Origin: Trichopria drosophilae
Lineage: Eukaryota; Arthropoda; Insecta; Hymenoptera; Diapriidae
DNA length: 64,000 bases
Reading direction: 5' to 3'
NCBI GenBank assembly: GCA_030407085.1
Contig: CM059584.1
Location: 133,662,001 to 133,726,000 of the forward strand
Each line of letters starts with the position of its first letter. Position 1 is the stretch's first letter. The notes below the pieces were generated by a model that searched no databases, was not told where the DNA came from, and saw only the letters and a list, made by a program, of their open reading frames with translations. A program made the translations under genes and the position numbers. Of the stretch, positions 59,409-64,000 are shown piece by piece.

Positions 59409-61379
59409 TTACATTTTATTCAATGGAGTCAAACCAAGTAATTTCATTCCTTGAGCAATAACATTTCTTGCCGAACGCATGAGAAGAAGACGTTGACCTG
59501 CGACGTCTGTTGCTTCGCCCTTTACCCTTAATACTTTCATTGCACGTCCCACTGAATGACTATAAAATAACATTTTTGTACGAAATCTAATTTAACGATA
59601 GTTTAAATGTCAATTACCTCAATTTAAATAAATATTTCACTAATATTGACGGTTCGATCGCTTGATGCGCCATAATTACAGCTTCTTCAAATTTACCAAT
59701 AGATAAAATCAGTTCTAACGCTGCCGGTTCCGATAGTAACTCTGGTACACATTCTGTCGCTATCGTCATTCCTGAATTTTCTTCCAGACTGATTAACCTA
59801 CAATGAGTGTACTGCAATCGCACGCCTGAATCATTTTTAATCTGTGCAAAAATGTTTAAATTCAATATTTCATTCATTAAAAATAATTAATTAAAATTTT
59901 GAACTTGCGTCTAATGCTCTATCCCAATCAAAGTCATAATCGTGCATTCTTCGTTGGCGCAAGTCATTGATAATTACAGCCGAAACACCCAAAATGTCTG
60001 TACTTGGATCGTCGATATCAGTGTCGACTTTTGTAGCTAAAATTAAAATTATTTTGAAAACTGAAACTTTTAATTGACGAAATGTACGTACTTGGTGAAA
60101 GTAACTGCTTTTCCTTCATAAGTAATTTAGTTTTGTCTAAAATGTCTTCCAAGAATACCGCAGTACCTTTTCTCGTACTCATTCCTCGTATTTTACCGAA
60201 TTTCACATGTTTCAGTTGATTCGCCCATGGCATGTGCATAGCTTCGAGAATCTGTTTCATACGTGAGAAATGCATCGATTGTGCATTATCGACAACGTAA
60301 TACATGGTATCGAACTTGAATTTTTCATATCTGTCAATCGCTGCAGCTACGTCTCTCGTAATGTACAATGTACTACCGTCGCTTTTAATAAACGGAACTG
60401 TTTGATCGTTTAATTTTACAACTTTTAATTTTTCTTCGTCTTCGACCAAAAGTTTCAATTTCTCTAATTCTGATATAAGGCCAGAAATATGCTTTAGATC
60501 ATACATCGATTCCCAGTGATATTCGTCAAATTTTATACCGATTCTGTTGTAAGTTTTACGCAATTCGTCGAGAGTGTATTTTTTAAACATTTTCCATTTC
60601 TCGACACTCTCTGCATCTCCTTGTTCTAACCAACTGAATAATTCTTTGGCTTTTTCTTCTACGAGTGGATCTTCATCGGCCAATTTGTTTGCGTATACGT
60701 AAGCGTTATAAAGAGTATGAATCGGATCTTTTTCAATCATTTTTTCAGGTACATTCGATAAGGTAAGTCCGAGTTGTACTAAACCGAATTGAGTACCCCA
60801 GTCGCCCAAATAGTTGATTTTTTTAACTTTATTATTTAGAAATTTATGCATATTAGCCATAAAGTTTCCAATAATTGTCGAACGTAAATGCCCGACATGA
60901 AACGGTTTGGCAATATTTGGTGAGCTGAATTCTATAACTATATTTTGAGGAATATCACAGACAAAACCAGGAGAGATAACGCCATTCGCAGTAGTATCGA
61001 GGGTTTCCTTAATAAAGTAATCTCTGGGAATTGTAAAATTTAATTGATTGAACGAATCTCTCGTGACTAATTTAACGTCTTGGAGAAATTGTTCTGAAGG
61101 GTCTGCTTTTATCGATGGGGCTTCTTCGCATATATCATATTGCTTCGATCGCAGCGGAATTGAATAAAAGTACTGCTTGTCATTTTCGTCGCAGTTTAAT
61201 GTTAAACGAGATGAAATTACACTAGGATTTGTAGGATTTCCATTTCGTAAGGATTGTGCTATCTGTAGCGTAACATAAATTGTGAAAACTTTTATTGAAT
61301 GTTTTTATAAATGTTATTGAATATTTGTAAACAATTCACAAACCTTTTTGTGTAGCAATGTGCGAATGCTATTGCTCAT
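59409..61379 (-). CDS. RARS2: Mitochondrial arginyl-tRNA synthetase
   Basis: Class I synthetase that charges mitochondrial tRNA-Arg. Exons on the minus strand: 61379-61344, 61262-60092, 60036-59909, 59841-59618, 59559-59409; 1710 nt, 569 residues plus stop (human RARS2 about 578). Seen: ATG in MSNSIRTLLHKK; the HIGH motif as HVGHLRST near residue 134; NYLGDWGTQFG near 165; ITRDVAAAIDRYEKF; the KMSKS equivalent MSTRKGT near 373; and a C-terminal DALR anticodon-binding domain with LQYTHCRLISLEE, AMKVLRVKGEATDVAGQRLL and the end LLGLTPLNKM. The 59842-59908 intron has donor GCAAGT, not GT: only that site preserves WDRALD|IKNDSGVRLQYTH. There is no obvious long presequence. The stop faces the mRpS9 stop across 69 bp. 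Confidence 0.95.
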
Positions 61380-62600
61380 GTTTAAAACTCAACTACAATT
61401 TGATATGAAATAAAATTCATTCGTAACTAATTAATATTGTTTTGCAAGGAAAATATTAGAAAAAGCTAAAGAGTTTACCCGGAGTTTACATGCGAGTACG
61501 GCAACAATGCAAAACATACAAAAAGAGAGGTTATGTTTACGTGAGAATGGCCGGTATTTTTGGACGCAGCCTGGATTATAAATAATATTCCAATAAACGA
61601 GTTCGTGTGCAAAAATTTCGACTTTCATTCCATTTGTTTCCACTTTTGAATGAAATTCATCAAATTTTAATACGAAATTAGTCGTTTTCAAATGTTTTCA
61701 TACGCACAATATATTTCGAATATTTATCGTCTTTCCAATGCATCCGATGTCATAATACGCGTCAATATGCGGATAATAATTTTTCATTCGAAATGATACG
61801 TTCTTTGTTAGGTTGCTTAACGCGAATGATATTTCATACGATTTCATTTCGCTCTATATTAGAAACCATTCGAATATGCGCGCAGTATTAATGGTCTTTA
61901 AAATTGAGGTTATGTACATCCGTTCGCATGCGGAAACGGCTAATTGTCGAATTCAAATTTTAAATTTGAATTTTTTCGAAGGAATACGTGTTTACCGATA
62001 CGAAGTGTATTCATTCGTTTTAATACAAAGGCTATTCGTCATACATATTAGATCGCTGGTCATCCCCAGCAATGGAAAAAGGATTGGAAATTGATTAAGA
62101 AGGATTCAAATGGATTCACTTGAATTCTTAATTTGTCCAAACAGAATCCCTGTGAATACAAAAATAATTTTATAAAATATTGAATCCCTCCGAATCTAGA
62201 AAATGGAATTCATATTAATCCCTACGAATTCACTTGAGTTCAAAAATAATATCGCCGAAAATTAAATAATACTGAATGCCCCGGAATCGAAAAACGCGAA
62301 TTCAAACCAATCTTTACAAATCCATTTGAATCCAAAAATAATATTGTAGAAAATAAATAATACTGAATGCCTCGGAATCCAAAAAGGCGAATTCAAACCC
62401 CTCCAAACACAAAAAGTAACAATTATGTAATATTTACGTAATATTACAATTATGTAATATAACAGCTATGTAACATTGTTATATAAATGTTACATAGCTG
62501 TTACATAACTGTTACTTTCGTGTTTGCTGCAACCGGTCTCTGCGAATCAATTTCAATCAAAAAATAATATTGTGAAAAATAACTAATGCTGAATGCTTCC
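61380..62600. repeat. RARS2 upstream region and word-repeat sequence
   Basis: Directly upstream of RARS2, which must have its promoter here. From about 61560 the sequence becomes rich in ATTCGAA and CATTTCGAAT words, and from 62100 to 62400 in GGATTCAAATG and GAATTCAAA words. No coding region recognised. Confidence 0.5.
62405..62525. repeat. Perfect-core palindrome (AACAGCTATGTAACA)
   Basis: The arms AACAGCTATGTAACA (62461) and TGTTACATAGCTGTT (62489) surround a short loop. Outer ends AAACAC.AAAGTAACA and TGTTACTTTCGTGTTT also pair. The interior repeats TGTAATATAAC-like words. A small fold-back element. Confidence 0.8.
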
Positions 62601-63978
62601 CCAGTAAACGAAAATGTATAGAAATTTTTACTCGCCAATCCGGATTGTTGATTTTAGCAAATCTATTTCAATTCTGAATTCGTTTGTATTCCTGTACATG
62701 GATTGCCCCCTGCTTCGATTTGTATTCAGTGAAATCAATTACAAGATGGAAGTTGTAGTCTATTCATTTCAATTTCAATAAATAGAATTCGCCAATGTTA
62801 ATTTGAGATTCAATTGAATCCTTCGTAAAATGAGAGGTTATGTCAATTTATTTGAATTCAGGACGTAGAATTGGAAAGACAATCTTTCAATAATTGTGTA
62901 TTTCTTTCAAAATCAGATTACTTTTTATTCTTTTAACAGAATAGGCAACGTTCTCCTGTATATAATCCAATTATTAGCAGAAATATTGTAGAGGAATTCA
63001 TTTCAGTTTAATGTGCGGAATTGCCGATTTTGGTATGTATTGAAATCAATACCGAATGAAATAAATGCGTGGAAGGGAGTTCCTCGATACGAGAATCTAT
63101 TCACGACAATTCTTTTAATATTTAATAATGTGAGCTTCGTCACTTTAATTATTCTTTGTTATTAAATAATGGATATAACTTTTTTCTAAGTAGGCGATTA
63201 TCACTTTAATACGCATAACACATAAAATATGATAAATAACCAATTATTTAAAAATATTAATATTATGAGAAAATGTTTTTTCCGGGTTTCGTTAGAGAGT
63301 TAAGTTTAATTGTATGATAATTTTTCAATTATTTATGACCCACTTTCCTTTATTTTAAATTAAAACCCTGCTTTTTAAATTTATTTTAAGGGGGTTTTAA
63401 AATCGTCACTTGATAAGATAGTAATCTACACTTAAATCTACTCTTAAGATCTCTTAAAAAATATAGCAAGGAAATTAATTGAGAATTGACCGAGTACTTT
63501 CGGAAATAAGTAAAAATCATTTATGTCCGAAAATGCTCGGTCAATTCTCAATTAATTTCTTTGGTACTTTTTGGTATAGTGATTATAATTACTTGTACGG
63601 AACCCAAATTTAAAAAAAACGATTCAATCATTTTTAATGTAGATTTTTGAGCGTAGATTACTACCTTATCAACTGACGACTGTCCCCAACTCTTTTATGA
63701 AAGAATGGAAAATCAGAATTCGAAAGAATTCAAGATTTCAATGTATTCCAATCCATATTCGTTTGCTGCCATTTTAAGGTTATGTTCACTTCATTGATAG
63801 AGATTAATTGATATTTTGAATCTTTTTCAATGCAATACGCTTCAATTACCCAGTATGAATAGAAAATTATTTAACCCCGAACATTCTAATTTATTTAAAT
63901 TCTTTACACGGAATTAAGAATCCGGATTCAAAAAAATTCAAATTTTCAATTTATTTTAATCCATTTTCGTTTGCTGGG
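62600..63978. mobile_element. Word-repeat element(s) with CCCAGYAAACGAAAAT ends
   Basis: The left end CCCAGTAAACGAAAAT at 62600 faces inverted copies at 63752-63768 (diverged) and 63963-63978 (ATTTTCGTTTGCTGGG). A smaller unit may run 63847-63978 (ACCCAGTATGAATAG at its left). The interior words are GAATTCAATT and ATTCAATTGAATCC types. It contains the hairpin at 63395-63680. Noncoding; exact limits ambiguous. Confidence 0.6.
63395..63680. repeat. Nested hairpin, second TTGAGAATTGACCGAG copy
   Basis: Inner arms AATTAATTGAGAATTGACCG (63473) and CGGTCAATTCTCAATTAATT (63539-63558). Outer arms GATAAGATAGTAATCTAC (63412) and GTAGATTACTACCTTATC (63654-63671). The same core is found at 54.2 kb. Confidence 0.9.
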
Positions 63979-64000
63979 TATCAAAAAAAATGAATTCAAA

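Noticed and set aside
61431..62094. Possible gene upstream of RARS2 (frames at 61431-61691 and 61813-62094)
   Set aside because: Both fall in ATTCGAA-word repeat sequence without domain, splice context or composition of coding DNA.

Overview
This is intron-rich, AT-rich insect nuclear DNA. Spliced genes with GT-AG introns, a TRPA channel repertoire, CCTAA/TTAGG-type short arrays and dense TA-flanked MITEs fit an insect, most probably a hymenopteran. The order is an inference; nothing in the window proves it.

Genes. Four protein-coding genes can be supported. (1) mRpS9 (mitochondrial ribosomal protein uS9m, + strand) can be assembled from 11 exons between 6312 and 59339 into a 400-residue protein. 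Its intron 9 (10957..58984) is about 48 kb. (2, 3) Two TRPA-family cation channels of the pyrexia type lie inside that intron on the same strand (33610..36525 and 48917..51568). Each has one long coding exon preceded by an acceptor just upstream of the ATG, so they look like an old tandem duplicate. (4) The mitochondrial arginyl-tRNA synthetase gene RARS2 (- strand, 59409..61379, five coding exons, 569 residues) converges on mRpS9 with only 69 bp between stop codons. One of its introns appears to use a GC donor. mRpS9 and RARS2 both serve mitochondrial translation. The TRPA pair would act at the plasma membrane as heat or chemical sensors, and its relation to the host gene is positional only.

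Repeats. 1..2125 is a broken non-LTR retrotransposon split by a MITE. 2126..6130 is a TTAACTTT-word simple repeat that becomes a roughly 225-bp satellite with a 680-bp higher-order unit, ending about 180 bp before the mRpS9 start codon. The 7347..10541 intron is almost wholly nested TIR elements. 12.4-16.5 kb holds two more non-LTR relics, one of them jockey-like. 24.64-25.2 kb holds a Penelope-like GIY-YIG relic cut by a MITE. From 19 to 64 kb there are many TA-flanked MITEs, fold-back elements, a 120-bp tandem array, a 189-bp tandem array carrying CCTAA arrays, and several elements whose interiors are reiterated, degenerate short words.

Most interesting points: the same-strand nesting of two sensory channels in a housekeeping gene; a series of TA/CAGT MITE families that differ in TIR but share an internal G-rich box and an ATGGCGG core; two word-repeat elements that share CCCAGCAAACGAAAAT ends and a TTGAGAATTGACCGAG hairpin; and MITE insertions whose empty sites restore transposon reading frames. 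I found no supportable tRNA, rRNA or CRISPR feature.
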